A stretch of DNA of 64,000 bases from Caballeronia insecticola (GTDB lineage Bacteria; Pseudomonadota; Gammaproteobacteria; Burkholderiales; Burkholderiaceae), in the NCBI RefSeq assembly GCF_000402035.1, contig NC_021289.1, positions 1 to 64,000 of the forward strand, read 5' to 3'. The translations under genes and the position numbers were made by a program. This document shows positions 26,923-35,493 of the stretch, piece after piece. Every line of letters starts with the position of its first letter. The stretch's first letter is position 1. The notes below the pieces were generated by a model. It was not told where the DNA came from, made no database searches, and saw nothing but the letters and a program-made list of their open reading frames with translations.

Positions 26923-27591
26923 TTGATTACGTTGCACCATTGCGTGAGCGCGCGGTCGTTCAGGCCGCTGTGGGCGCTGGAAGAGATCGGCGTGCCGTAC
27001 GAACTGAAGATGCTGCCGTTCCCGCCGCGCGCGCTCGCCCGCGCGTTCAAGGACGTGAATCCGCTCGGCACGATTCCGGCGTTCGCAGACGACGCGCTCT
27101 TCATGACCGAATCGGCGGCGATCTGCCAGTATCTGGCGGCGCGCTACTCGCCGGGCGCGCTCGATGTCGCGCCGCACGAGGCCGACTTCGGGCGCTATCT
27201 CAACTTCCTGCATTTCGGCGAGGCGACGCTCACGTTTCCGCAGACGCTCGTTCTGCGCTACACGCATCTGGAGCCGCCGGAGCGCCGGCAGCCGCAGATC
27301 GTCGAGGATTACGCGCGCTGGTTCCACGCGCGGCTGCGCACGCTCGCGCCGCTGCTGGAAGCGCAGCCGTATCTGTGCGCGGGGCGTTTTACGGCGGCGG
27401 ATATTTCCGTCGGCTATGCGCTGATGCTCGCTGAACTCATCGGCGAGAGCGAACGCTTTGCGCCGCCGATCGCGCAATATTGGCACCGCCTGCGCGAACG
27501 TGAAGGCTTTCTCCGCGCGATGCAGGCGCAGGAGAACGCGGCGCGCGCCCAGAACGTGTCGACGGTTCCGTCGCCGCAACTTCGCCCGTAG
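26923..27591 (+). CDS. Glutathione transferase-like protein, TTG start
   Basis: A 222-residue glutathione transferase fold. The thioredoxin-like N-terminus starts ITLHHCVSARSFRPLWALEE, with Ser/Cys at the usual catalytic position. NPLGTIPAF holds the cis-proline, MTESAAICQYLA is the gamma-glutamyl site, and a helical C-domain contains FTAADISVGYAL. No ATG fits, but a TTG with GGGAG seven bases upstream gives a complete domain. It follows the hydratase gene closely, so a linked role in acyl-CoA or isomerase chemistry is possible. Confidence 0.85.
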   Translation: MITLHHCVSARSFRPLWALEEIGVPYELKMLPFPPRALARAFKDVNPLGTIPAFADDALFMTESAAICQYLAARYSPGALDVAPHEADFGRYLNFLHFGEATLTFPQTLVLRYTHLEPPERRQPQIVEDYARWFHARLRTLAPLLEAQPYLCAGRFTAADISVGYALMLAELIGESERFAPPIAQYWHRLREREGFLRAMQAQENAARAQNVSTVPSPQLRP

Positions 27592-27721
27592 TTCGCCTTA
27601 CCCCTCTTCGAGTCCCCTCGTCCGTGGGGCTGTGCGAAGCGTCGCACGGCCCTACTCTTCACATCACGCGCTGACGTTCACGCGCGCCGATTCAGAAAGA
27701 GTTCACTTGACGAGGTTGGCG

Positions 27722-27904
27722 ATGGCTGTCTTTTCCTGGTTACTGTCGATGATCGTTGCGCTGGCCGCAACGGCTACGATCGCGATGGCGTTGCCGCGCT
27801 CCGCCGCCGACGAACTGAGCGCCGCCGCGCCGCAGTCGATTTTCAGCGTGGAGCTGAACCGCATCGACGCAATGGTCGCGTCGTGTCTGCCCAGCGCCGA
27901 CTGA
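27722..27904 (+). CDS. Small hydrophobic or exported protein
   Basis: A 60-residue open frame starting MAVFSWLLSMIVALAATATIAMA, a signal-peptide or single-TM segment, followed by a short polar tail. A GAGG motif lies nearby upstream. No homologue is recognised. Coding status rests on the hydrophobic N-terminus and codon pattern only. Confidence 0.4.
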   Translation: MAVFSWLLSMIVALAATATIAMALPRSAADELSAAAPQSIFSVELNRIDAMVASCLPSAD

Positions 27905-28310
27905 GCGTGGCACGCAGTCCGGCAGCGCGAACGGGGCGCTTTGCAGGGCGGCGGGGTTAAGCGGTTTCGAATCAAGGCGTTGCAACGAAACCTGAAACGA
28001 TATCCACAGGCTTGTGCACGGAAAGTGTGGATAAGCCGGAGCCGCGAGCATCGGCAAGAAATACCAGACCCTCGCACAGTCGCGATGGGGAGACCAGTGA
28101 CACACAAATCATCGAGGCCGACGAGCCTGGGAACAGAAACCCCAAGCCTTGCGCGAGGGGCGTGCGAGAAGACCAACACACATCGATAAAGTCGAACTTC
28201 CGTGCGGACGCAACGCTCGACGGGGAAGCGGAGAAGCGCAGTAGTGAATTCCGCTATATTCGAGCGCTTGAGCGGCACGACCAGCCGTGCCGCACGGAAA
28301 GGATCGACGA
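27905..28310. other. Intergenic region with DnaA-box pair and hairpin
   Basis: No gene is supported. ATATCCACA on the plus strand (28000-28008) and a perfect TTATCCACA on the minus strand (28026-28034) form a convergent pair 17 bases apart. Just before the next gene's ribosome-binding site lies a stem-loop with arms GCGGCACG and CGTGCCGC (28272-28293). The remainder shows no structure that I recognise. Confidence 0.5.
28272..28293 (+). repeat. Stem-loop in front of the DUF1016 gene
   Basis: The perfect eight-base arms GCGGCACG and CGTGCCGC around ACCAGC end five bases before the AAGGA ribosome-binding site of the nuclease gene. It could affect translation or mark an operator. Confidence 0.45.
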
Positions 28311-29441
28311 ATGACGAAGCGCGCAATGGCCGCGAACAACGGCTACGACGAATTCCGCTCGGGCATCGTGGAGGTGCTCGAGAGCGCGCGGCGCGCCGCC
28401 GCACGGAACGTCAACGCGATCATGACGGCGTCGTACTGGGAAATCGGGCGGCGGATCGTGGAATCGGAGCAGGGCGGAGCGCATCGGGCGGGCTACGGGG
28501 AGACGCTCATCGCGCGGCTGGCCGCCGATCTCACGACGCGTTTCGGCCGGGGTTTTGGCCGTGCGAACCTCGCCAACATGCGCGCGTTCTATCAGCAATG
28601 GCCGCCGGAGCGGATTTTCCAGACGCCGTCTGGAAATTCGCCGACGACCGCGCCAATGCTCCAGACGGCGTCTGGAGAATCTGCGCTCGCCGCGCTGGCC
28701 GGACGCTTCGCGCTGCCGTGGTCGGCGTACGTGCGCCTGCTCTCCGTAAAAAGCGACGCGGCCCGCGCCTTCTACGAGAGCGAAGCGTTGCGCGAAGGCT
28801 GGTCGGTGCGTCAGCTCGATCGCCAGGTGAACAGCCAGCTTTACGAGCGGCTCGCGCTGTCGCGCAACAAGGCGGCGCTGCTGGAAAAGGCGGCGGCGCG
28901 CGAACCGGACGACGCCATCACGCCCGAGCAAGCGATCAAGGACCCGTTCGTCCTCGAATTTCTCGACATCCGCGATGAATATTCCGAGTCGGATCTGGAG
29001 GAGGCGCTGATCCAGCGTCTTGCCGATTTCCTGCTTGAACTCGGCGACGACTTCGCGTTCGTCGGACGGCAGCGGCGGCTGCGCATCGACGACACGTGGT
29101 TTCGCGTCGATCTGCTGTTTTTCCACCGGCGGCTGAAGTGCCTCGTGGTCGTCGATCTGAAAGTTGGACGCTTCAGCTACGCCGATGCCGGGCAGATGCA
29201 TCTCTACCTGAACTACGCGCGCGAACACTGGATGAAGCCGGGCGAAAACCCGCCGGTCGGACTGATTCTGTGCGCGGGCAAGGGCAGCGCCGAGGCGCGC
29301 TACGCGCTCGACAATTTGCCGAACAAGATTCTCGCCGCGGAATATCAGACGGTGCTGCCGGACGAACGGCTGATCGCGGAGGAACTGGAACGGTCGCGCG
29401 AGGCGCTCGATGCGCGGCGCGGGGATGCGGACCAGCACTAA
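28311..29441 (+). CDS. DUF1016 / PDDEXK nuclease domain protein (YhcG family)
   Basis: A 376-residue protein. The N-terminal DUF1016 domain (SYWEIGRRIVESEQGG, then YGETLIARLAADL) is followed by a C-terminal PDDEXK-like nuclease core with Asp at about 267 (FRVDLLFF) and the VVVDLKVG strand ending in Lys at about 284. The family is linked to mobile DNA and suspected defence roles, but its substrate is not established. Between the two domains the DNA contains two near-identical palindromes that read as repeated QTPSGNS and QTASGES peptides 14 residues apart. AAGGA precedes the ATG. The gene is a single unit. Confidence 0.88.
   Translation: MTKRAMAANNGYDEFRSGIVEVLESARRAAARNVNAIMTASYWEIGRRIVESEQGGAHRAGYGETLIARLAADLTTRFGRGFGRANLANMRAFYQQWPPERIFQTPSGNSPTTAPMLQTASGESALAALAGRFALPWSAYVRLLSVKSDAARAFYESEALREGWSVRQLDRQVNSQLYERLALSRNKAALLEKAAAREPDDAITPEQAIKDPFVLEFLDIRDEYSESDLEEALIQRLADFLLELGDDFAFVGRQRRLRIDDTWFRVDLLFFHRRLKCLVVVDLKVGRFSYADAGQMHLYLNYAREHWMKPGENPPVGLILCAGKGSAEARYALDNLPNKILAAEYQTVLPDERLIAEELERSREALDARRGDADQH
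28616..28677. repeat. Paired intragenic palindromes in the DUF1016 gene
   Basis: TTTCCAGACG-C-CGTCTGGAAA (28616-28636) and CTCCAGACG-G-CGTCTGGAG (28659-28677) share the core CCAGACG/CGTCTGG. Their centres lie 42 bases apart, a multiple of three, so the frame is kept. They sit in the linker between the two protein domains. Confidence 0.8.
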
Positions 29442-29472
29442 AGCCACCGCTCAGATCGCCGCAAACGCAGGC

Positions 29473-29504
29473 GAAAAAAAAGCCCGCTACAGTTGAGCGG
29501 GCTT
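29473..29504 (-). terminator. Intrinsic terminator of the PQQ dehydrogenase-cytochrome unit
   Basis: A nine-base stem AAGCCCGCT / AGCGGGCTT with a seven-base loop, next to a run of eight A residues that becomes the U-tract on the minus strand. It lies downstream of the minus-strand cytochrome gene and also separates it from the converging nuclease gene. Confidence 0.85.
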
Positions 29505-29636
29505 GAATCCATATCGGTTGAGACATGGAGGAGACAAGGATTAGTATAAACCCTTAGGATAATCCGTCAACCCCTAAAATTAAAAAAATCGCAATCGGGA
29601 CTGTACCGCAGCAAATTCGCAACACATCGGCCGATG

Positions 29637-29954
29637 TCACTGCTTGCCGAGGCTGTGGTAATACGCAGCCAGATTGGCGACATCCGCATCCGACAAGGTT
29701 TTCGCCATCATCGACATCATCTCGTTCTTGCGCTCGCCCGAGCGGAAGTCGTTCAGCGCCTTCACGAGATATTCCTCCGTCTGGCCGGCGAGATTAGGCG
29801 CTTCGGGCAGTTTCGACATGCCGTCGATGCCGTGACAGGCCGCGCACGCCGTCGCCTTTGCGCGCCCGGCCTTGATGTCGCCGGCGGCGGACGACGTGCC
29901 CGACACCGCCGCCAGCGCACCCGCCAGCAGCAACGCCGTCAGCGCGAACCTCAT
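29637..29954 (-). CDS. Periplasmic class I c-type cytochrome
   Basis: A 105-residue protein with a signal peptide ([20 protein letters not shown]) and a single haem site CAACH at 37-41. The distal methionine ligand should come from the EMMSMMAK segment. Its ATG overlaps the stop codon of the upstream sugar dehydrogenase gene by four bases (ATGA), so it is very likely the electron acceptor of that enzyme, passing electrons to the respiratory chain. Confidence 0.92.
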   Translation of the reverse strand: MRFALTALLLAGALAAVSGTSSAAGDIKAGRAKATACAACHGIDGMSKLPEAPNLAGQTEEYLVKALNDFRSGERKNEMMSMMAKTLSDADVANLAAYYHSLGKQ

Positions 29955-31219
29955 TTCGACCCCGTGTACGAGATGCGATAGATCGCGCCCGCGTAGTCGT
30001 CGGAGACGAGCAGCGAGCCGTCCTGCAGCGTCTGCACGTCGACCGGGCGGCCCATGTACTCGCCGCTCGGCGTGAGCCAGCCTTCCGCGAAGACTTCGGC
30101 CTCGCCCGCCGTGCCGTCGTCCTTGATCGGGATGTACATGATCCGCGCGCCGATCGGCTTCGTGCGGTTCCACGAGCCGTGCTCCGCATCGAAGATGCCG
30201 CCCTGATATTTCTGCGGGAACATCTTGCCGTTGTAGAACGACATGCCGAGATCGGCGGCGTGCGCGGCGAACTCGACCTGCGGGAACACCACGCCCGCCG
30301 GCGGATTCTGGTCCTTGTAATCGACCGTGCGCACCTTGCCGCCGCCGTACCACGGGAAGCCGAAGTTTTCGCCGGCTTTGGTCGCGTGATTCAGCTCGCC
30401 GGGCGGGACGTCGTCGCCCATGCCGTCGACCTGGTTATCCGTGAACCACAGCGTCTTGTCCTTCGGATTGAAATCGAGGCCGACCGAATTGCGCACGCCG
30501 TGCGCATAGACTTCGCGGTTCTTGCCGTCCTGATCCATGCGCACGATGCCGGCGAGGCCGTTGCGGTCGAGATCGGCGAGTTTGTCCTTCGGCGGCACGT
30601 TCCACGGCTGGCCGAGCGCGATATACAGCTTCTTGTCCGGGCCGATGCGGCATGCGCGCGCGCCGTGGTTGAAGCTCTCGAACTGCGTCGGGATCAGCTT
30701 GCCCTGCGGCACGACGACCGCCGCGGCCACGTCCGGCCCGCCTTCGCCGAAGAATTGCGCAGCCGGAAAAGCCAGCACGCGATTCTGCTCGACCACGTAG
30801 AGCACGCCGTCGGGCGAGAAGCAGACGCCGTTCGGCACCTTGAACGGCACCGACGACGCAAACTGCACGACATCGCTCGCCATGCGCTGCTTGGTGCGAT
30901 CGGTCACCTGCCACACGCGATTTTTACGCGTACCGACGAACACGACGCCCGTCGACGGCTCGATCGCCATGTGCCGCGCCTCCGGCACCACTGCATACAG
31001 CTCGATCTTGAAGCCCGGCGGCAGCTTGATCTGCTCGAGATTCTTGCGCAGCGCGTCGGCGGTCTGGCCAGCCTGGGGAATGGTTTCCGCCGGCGTGGTG
31101 TTGCCGGTCTGACGGAAGTTCGAGAGCGTGTTGACGTTGTCCTGCGCCGCGTTCGCATACGGCAGGCAGGCGAACATCGCGCCGACGGCGAGCGGCAAGA
31201 GCTTGAGCGTTACGGTCAT
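29951..31219 (-). CDS. PQQ-dependent sugar (sorbosone/glucose) dehydrogenase family protein
   Basis: A 422-residue periplasmic beta-propeller with a signal peptide ([21 protein letters not shown]). Segments typical of the GSDH/sorbosone dehydrogenase fold include [35 protein letters not shown] and [13 protein letters not shown], in which the conserved His and Arg contact PQQ. AGGAG precedes the ATG. It is coupled to a cytochrome c gene by a four-base overlap, so electrons from sugar or aldose oxidation probably flow to that cytochrome. The substrate cannot be read from the sequence, and no PQQ synthesis genes lie here. Confidence 0.88.
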   Translation of the reverse strand: MTVTLKLLPLAVGAMFACLPYANAAQDNVNTLSNFRQTGNTTPAETIPQAGQTADALRKNLEQIKLPPGFKIELYAVVPEARHMAIEPSTGVVFVGTRKNRVWQVTDRTKQRMASDVVQFASSVPFKVPNGVCFSPDGVLYVVEQNRVLAFPAAQFFGEGGPDVAAAVVVPQGKLIPTQFESFNHGARACRIGPDKKLYIALGQPWNVPPKDKLADLDRNGLAGIVRMDQDGKNREVYAHGVRNSVGLDFNPKDKTLWFTDNQVDGMGDDVPPGELNHATKAGENFGFPWYGGGKVRTVDYKDQNPPAGVVFPQVEFAAHAADLGMSFYNGKMFPQKYQGGIFDAEHGSWNRTKPIGARIMYIPIKDDGTAGEAEVFAEGWLTPSGEYMGRPVDVQTLQDGSLLVSDDYAGAIYRISYTGSK

Positions 31220-31428
31220 CTGGTTGTCTCCTGTTGTACGGCTTTTTGGAAGTGCACTGAACAACAAGCCTGATTCCATCGACACGCGCGGCCTCAAAAG
31301 CAAGCGGACGCAATCGCGACGACGCTGCCTGCAGTGAAAACAATCTTAGGATAGAAATCGCTTTCGTAAGCAGTGGTGTAAGCAGCGAACGGGAAGTTCT
31401 CCCGTCGCTTGCCGTTTTGCTTCGAAAT

Positions 31429-32184
31429 CTATTTCCGGCCGTCGAAGAGAAACACGTTCGTGCGGTCCGGGCTCGGCAGCGCAACCATGAGGCGCGCGCC
31501 GTCGAGCACGGCATTGCCGGTCACGGTCGCATCGGGAAGCGGGCAGGGCGCGGGGCCGAACGTCACGGAGACGTCGTAGGCGTTGGTGCCTTCGTGCGGC
31601 GCCGTGCGGCCCTTGAAGATGCAGCCGGAAGTGGTCGTGCCGGCGAGATAGCCGTCGCCGGCGACCGTGATGCGCATTGGCGTCGCGCCGCCGAGCGACA
31701 TGCCGCGTCCGCTGTACAGGCCGCCCACGTTGGCGCGGCTCGGCGCGACATCGAGCATCGGCAGCGCGGTTGCGGTGAAGGCGAGGCCGGCGCTGCCGTC
31801 CTGCGTTGCAACGGTGCCATCGACGGCGGGCGCATGCGCGAAATCCGCACTGAAGACGGCAGGCGACGCAGCCGTCTTGCCCAGCCGATAGTCGAACGCC
31901 GACGTGCTGGTGAAGCGTCCGTCGCTCGTTTGCGCGCCGTTGGCTGCCACCGCGACGCCCGCGAGATCCGCGCCGCCCGTGCCTCCGTAGAAGAGATACG
32001 CGGTGCCGTCGAACAGCATGAGGAGCGTGGCGTAGGCGTTGCTGCCCTTGAGCGTGCCTTTGTAGACGCCGCCGGAAGGAAGCGTCGTCGTGACGGTGCC
32101 GGGCGGCGGCGGAGTGTTGGAGCCGCCCGTCGAACAGGCGGTCAGGGCGACTGCGCACATTACGAGAACCGCGTTTCTTGTCAT
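31429..32184 (-). CDS. Hypothetical lipoprotein
   Basis: A 251-residue lipoprotein with lipobox LTAC (Cys17) followed by a Ser/Gly/Pro linker (STGGSNTPPPPGT). The rest is rich in Gly, Ala and Thr with repeated short beta-like stretches, and only one further cysteine pair (GCIF and APCPL) is seen. No family is recognised. It is probably anchored in the outer membrane. A hairpin (ACGGGA/TCCCGT, near 31390) lies just after the stop codon. Confidence 0.75.
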   Translation of the reverse strand: MTRNAVLVMCAVALTACSTGGSNTPPPPGTVTTTLPSGGVYKGTLKGSNAYATLLMLFDGTAYLFYGGTGGADLAGVAVAANGAQTSDGRFTSTSAFDYRLGKTAASPAVFSADFAHAPAVDGTVATQDGSAGLAFTATALPMLDVAPSRANVGGLYSGRGMSLGGATPMRITVAGDGYLAGTTTSGCIFKGRTAPHEGTNAYDVSVTFGPAPCPLPDATVTGNAVLDGARLMVALPSPDRTNVFLFDGRK

Positions 32185-32361
32185 TCAAGACTCCGGTCGC
32201 GAGCGGTGAGAGTTCTGTATAAGCGCTTCAATCATGCAGGTCAAGCGCGCCACGCATCCTCATTCAAGGCTCATTCGGCCTCTTTACGATGTTTTCCATG
32301 GCAACGCGGTCCCGTGATTCGAGGACCGACCGGACAACATCGCGAAACTGAGGAGCGAATC

Positions 32362-32847
32362 ATGAACAAGTCGACCATCGCAGTCTGCGCACTGGCCGTC
32401 GCCTGCACGGTGGGCATGAGCGGATGTGCATCCATGGGCGGGATGGGCAGTTCCGCCGACGTCTACAACGACCTCCAGACGCAGCACGAACAGACCGTGC
32501 GCATGGCGACCGTCGAAAGCGTGCGCCCCGTGACGATCGACGCCAACGACGGCCAGCCGAGCCCGTTCGGCGCAATCGGCGGCGGCCTGCTGGGCGCGGT
32601 GGCGGGCAGCGCGATCGGGCGCGGACATGGATCGCTGCTCTCGGGCGTGATCGGCGGCATTGCGGGTGCGGTGGCGGGCAACGAAGTCGAAGGCCGCATG
32701 GATCGTCAGAAGGGACTGGAAATCACCGTGCGCCTCGATAACGGCGATCTGCGCGCGATCACCCAGAGCGCCGACGGCCAGTGGTTCTATGCGGGACAGC
32801 GCGTGCGGTTGCTGTCGAGCGGCGGGATCACGCGCGTGACGGCTTGA
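32362..32847 (+). CDS. SlyB-like glycine-zipper outer-membrane lipoprotein
   Basis: A 161-residue lipoprotein with lipobox MSGC (Cys22). A glycine-zipper 2TM segment (FGAIGGGLLGAVAGSAIGRG, then GVIGGIAGAVAGNEVEG) spans about residues 68-110, and a C-terminal domain contains EITVRLDNGDLRAITQ. This matches SlyB/PcP-type proteins that bind lipopolysaccharide and stabilise the outer membrane under stress. GAGGAG precedes the ATG. A strong terminator follows, so the gene is monocistronic. Confidence 0.88.
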   Translation: MNKSTIAVCALAVACTVGMSGCASMGGMGSSADVYNDLQTQHEQTVRMATVESVRPVTIDANDGQPSPFGAIGGGLLGAVAGSAIGRGHGSLLSGVIGGIAGAVAGNEVEGRMDRQKGLEITVRLDNGDLRAITQSADGQWFYAGQRVRLLSSGGITRVTA

Positions 32848-32865
32848 ACGCAGCGCCACAAAGAG

Positions 32866-32903
32866 ACGCCCCGCGTGGTTGAATCCGCGCGGGGCGTTTT
32901 TTT
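32866..32903 (+). terminator. Intrinsic terminator of the SlyB-like gene
   Basis: A ten-base stem ACGCCCCGCG / CGCGGGGCGT with a 12-base loop and seven T residues, 19 bases after the stop codon. Confidence 0.88.
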
Positions 32904-32951
32904 GAGCCGACGGAAATCGTGGCATGCGAGCCGCGATAGAAGAATAAAACC

Positions 32952-33353
32952 TCAATCCTTCCGATAAATCGACGCCTGCGTGCCGCTCTGCGTACGCCCC
33001 CAAATCTGCTCGTCGGTGAGCGAAGTCTCGATCAGTTCGACGGGCGCTTCGCCATCTTGAATCACCGCGACGCGAAATCCGTCGATGGGTTCGTACGGGC
33101 CGAGCAGCACCTTCTTGCCTTCGATCGCCTTCGCCAGATCGCTCACCTTGAACGCGGCGTGCGGCACCGTGCGCATCAGTTCGGGCAGCGGGCTGCCTGC
33201 CTCGAAACGGTGATACTGCACGTGCAGCAGCGCGCACTCGGCGTCGCTCGTGTACATGCGGAATTGCGGGCTGTAACGCTCGCCTTCGCGCGTTTCATGC
33301 GTCGGAATACCCATGTGATGAAACGCATAGGTGACGCCTTCTCGTTGGAACAT
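32952..33353 (-). CDS. VOC (glyoxalase-like) fold protein
   Basis: A 133-residue protein whose pattern fits the vicinal-oxygen-chelate superfamily: an N-terminal THHMGIPT-like strand (AFHHMGIPTHE), a middle HVQYHRF segment and a late PVELIE strand whose Glu is a usual metal ligand. The substrate is unknown. GGAA lies between the stop codon of the small upstream ORF and this ATG, 15 bases apart, which suggests coupled translation. Confidence 0.7.
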   Translation of the reverse strand: MFQREGVTYAFHHMGIPTHETREGERYSPQFRMYTSDAECALLHVQYHRFEAGSPLPELMRTVPHAAFKVSDLAKAIEGKKVLLGPYEPIDGFRVAVIQDGEAPVELIETSLTDEQIWGRTQSGTQASIYRKD

Positions 33354-33368
33354 GACCGTGTCTTCCGT

Positions 33369-33536
33369 TCAGTACGCGCCTGCCATCGGCAGAAGCAGAT
33401 AGGGGAGCAAATCTTCGTAGCGCATCGGCTCGGAAGAATCGCGCGTATCGGGCGTTGCACTTTCGGGCGGCGTTTCGCGATGCGCATCGTCTGCAAGCAG
33501 CGAAGCCGCCGCGACGGCTGCCGGTTCGATCTTCAT
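33369..33536 (-). CDS. Small acidic protein (55 residues) upstream of the VOC gene
   Basis: A short open frame, MKIEPAAVAAASLL at the start and YEDLLPYLLLPMAGAY at the end, preceded by a strong GAGGAGGG ribosome-binding site six bases from the ATG. It ends 15 bases before the VOC-like gene on the same strand, so the two form an operon. No family is recognised. The good start signal and tight spacing support that it is real. Confidence 0.65.
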   Translation of the reverse strand: MKIEPAAVAAASLLADDAHRETPPESATPDTRDSSEPMRYEDLLPYLLLPMAGAY

Positions 33537-33652
33537 GCTTCCCTCCTCTCGTACGACGCTCGTACCGCGTGTGACGGAAGTCTGATCGGCGAGAATTAGA
33601 CGATCGTGAGAGGAGCGGCACGGAACGGATCGAGTTGAAAAGGAGGCGCACG

Positions 33653-34918
33653 ATGTTCGAAGAGCAATCCGGCGATATGGCCGACGCCAGCGCGTCCACG
33701 AAGCTGCCGCTCATCATCTTCGGCGCGTTCGACCGTCACAATTTCGGCGACATGCTGTTCGCCCATGTGGTCGCGCGTCTTTTGGCGGACCGTTGCGCCG
33801 GACGCGCGCCCGTGTTCGCCGGCTGCGCGCGGCGCGACCTGCGCGCGCAAGGCGGTCACGAAACGGCGGCGCTTGCGCGACTGGCGGCACGCTGGCGCGA
33901 CGAACCCGTGACGCTGATTCACGCCGGCGGCGAACTCTTGACTTGCGATGCCTGGCAAGCCGCTGTCATGCTGACGAATCCCGACGAAGCGCAGTCGCGC
34001 ATCGCACGCCACGGCTCGCGCGTGGAAGATCGCCGCGCGTGGGCGAGGTCGGTGCTCGCAACGGACGCGCTCGCGCCGTACGTGATCGGGCGCGAGACGT
34101 TTCCGCACGCGCGGTCGATCTGCTTCAATGCAATCGGCGGCGCGGGTCTCGATACCGTCGATACCATCGATGCAATCGATGCACCCATGCGCACCGAAGT
34201 GCTCGCGAAACTGCGCACCGGCGACGCCATCACCTCGCGCGATGCCCAAACGCAAGCCGCATTGCGCGCGGCCGGAATCGATGCGCCTCTCGTTCCCGAT
34301 CCCGCATCGATGATCGCCGCGCTCTTCGGCGAGCGCATCGCGGCGCACGCGAACGCAGGCGCGGTCGCCGAGATGCGGCGCGCATTTCCTCGCGGCTATA
34401 TCGCCGTGCAATTCAGCGCCGATTTCGGCGACGACGCGACGCTCGCGGACCTCGCCCGTCAACTGGATTTGCTCGGCGCCGCGAGCGGACGCGGCATCGC
34501 GCTGTTTCGCGCGGGCGCGGCGCCGTGGCACGACGATATCGCCGTCTACGAACGCATGGCGCGGCGCATGCATCACGCCGACGTGAGGATTTTCCCGTCG
34601 CTGAACGTGTGGGATATCTGCGCGTTGATCGCGCAGAGTGCGGGTTTCGCGGGCAGCAGTCTGCACGGGCGGATCGTCGCGATGGCGTATGCGTTGCCGC
34701 GCATCAACTTTCGGCACGCGGATTCCCGCAAACAGCAAGCGTATACATCGACGTGGGAAGGCGCGGACACGCCGGGCGTCGTGCCGATCGAACAATTGCA
34801 CGATGCGATGCTCGGCGCCATGCAAGCCGATCGCGACGCGCTGCGTCATCAGGCGGCGATGCTTGCGCAACGTCATGAAGCGGGATTCGACGTCATCGCC
34901 GAACTGGCCGGCCTGTGA
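33653..34918 (+). CDS. Polysaccharide pyruvyl transferase family protein
   Basis: A 421-residue protein with the family's N-terminal nucleotide-binding-like start (IIFGAFDRHNFGDMLFAHV) and C-terminal active-site stretch (AGFAGSSLHGRIVAMAYALP). Members add pyruvate ketals to sugars of exported polysaccharides or cell-wall polymers, using phosphoenolpyruvate. An AAGGAGG site lies seven bases before the ATG. No glycosyltransferase or polysaccharide export gene is nearby, which is unusual for this family. The gene downstream is a cell-wall type L,D-transpeptidase. Confidence 0.85.
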   Translation: MFEEQSGDMADASASTKLPLIIFGAFDRHNFGDMLFAHVVARLLADRCAGRAPVFAGCARRDLRAQGGHETAALARLAARWRDEPVTLIHAGGELLTCDAWQAAVMLTNPDEAQSRIARHGSRVEDRRAWARSVLATDALAPYVIGRETFPHARSICFNAIGGAGLDTVDTIDAIDAPMRTEVLAKLRTGDAITSRDAQTQAALRAAGIDAPLVPDPASMIAALFGERIAAHANAGAVAEMRRAFPRGYIAVQFSADFGDDATLADLARQLDLLGAASGRGIALFRAGAAPWHDDIAVYERMARRMHHADVRIFPSLNVWDICALIAQSAGFAGSSLHGRIVAMAYALPRINFRHADSRKQQAYTSTWEGADTPGVVPIEQLHDAMLGAMQADRDALRHQAAMLAQRHEAGFDVIAELAGL

Positions 34919-34967
34919 GCCGGATGCTATCGTCCGCGCTGAACGAACTCACGTCGGGCTCTCTACG

Positions 34968-35465
34968 ATGAACACTCTTCCGCCACCCGTCATCGATATC
35001 AGTATCCGCACGCAAACGCTCACGCTCACGCTGCCCGGCGGACGCTCGCGGACATTTCCCGTTTCCACCGCGCTGAACGGCCCGGGAAGCGCGGCGGGCA
35101 GCGGCTGCACGCCGCTCGGGCTTCATCGCGTGCGCCTGAAAATCGGCGGCGGCGCACCGGCGGGCGCGGTCTTCGTCGGGCGGCGCGCAACCGGCGAAAT
35201 TCATCGCGCCGATGCGTCCGCGCGCGAGCCGGAGCGCGACTGGATTCTGTCGCGCATTCTCTGGCTGCAGGGCATGGAGCCGGGACGCAATCGCGGCGGC
35301 AACGTGGACACGCTGCGGCGCTTCGTCTATATCCACGGCACGGCGGCGGAGGCGGATATTGGCACCGCGTGCTCGCACGGCTGCATCCGCATGAATAACG
35401 CCGATGTGATCGAACTGTTCGATCTCGTGCCGCCGGGCTGCGCGGTGCGGATTCATCGCGAATGA
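34968..35465 (+). CDS. L,D-transpeptidase (YkuD) family protein without signal peptide
   Basis: A 165-residue YkuD-fold protein. The catalytic motif HGTAAEADIGTACSHGCIRM contains the conserved His, the SHGC nucleophile cysteine and the Arg. These enzymes form 3-3 crosslinks or attach proteins in peptidoglycan and are normally exported. Here the N-terminus MNTLPPPVIDISIRT has no signal peptide, so it may be cytoplasmic, exported in another way, or act on a different substrate. No strong ribosome-binding site is seen. It lies 49 bases after the pyruvyl transferase gene. Confidence 0.88.
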   Translation: MNTLPPPVIDISIRTQTLTLTLPGGRSRTFPVSTALNGPGSAAGSGCTPLGLHRVRLKIGGGAPAGAVFVGRRATGEIHRADASAREPERDWILSRILWLQGMEPGRNRGGNVDTLRRFVYIHGTAAEADIGTACSHGCIRMNNADVIELFDLVPPGCAVRIHRE

Positions 35466-35493
35466 AGATGCGAGAAACGTGCAAGCCGCGCCG

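Noticed and set aside
28619..28634. Neisseria-type DNA uptake sequence in the DUF1016 gene
   Set aside because: Only the core resembles GCCGTCTGAA, with a mismatch near the end. The host is not Neisseriaceae and the element is palindromic, so it is treated as a separate repeat.
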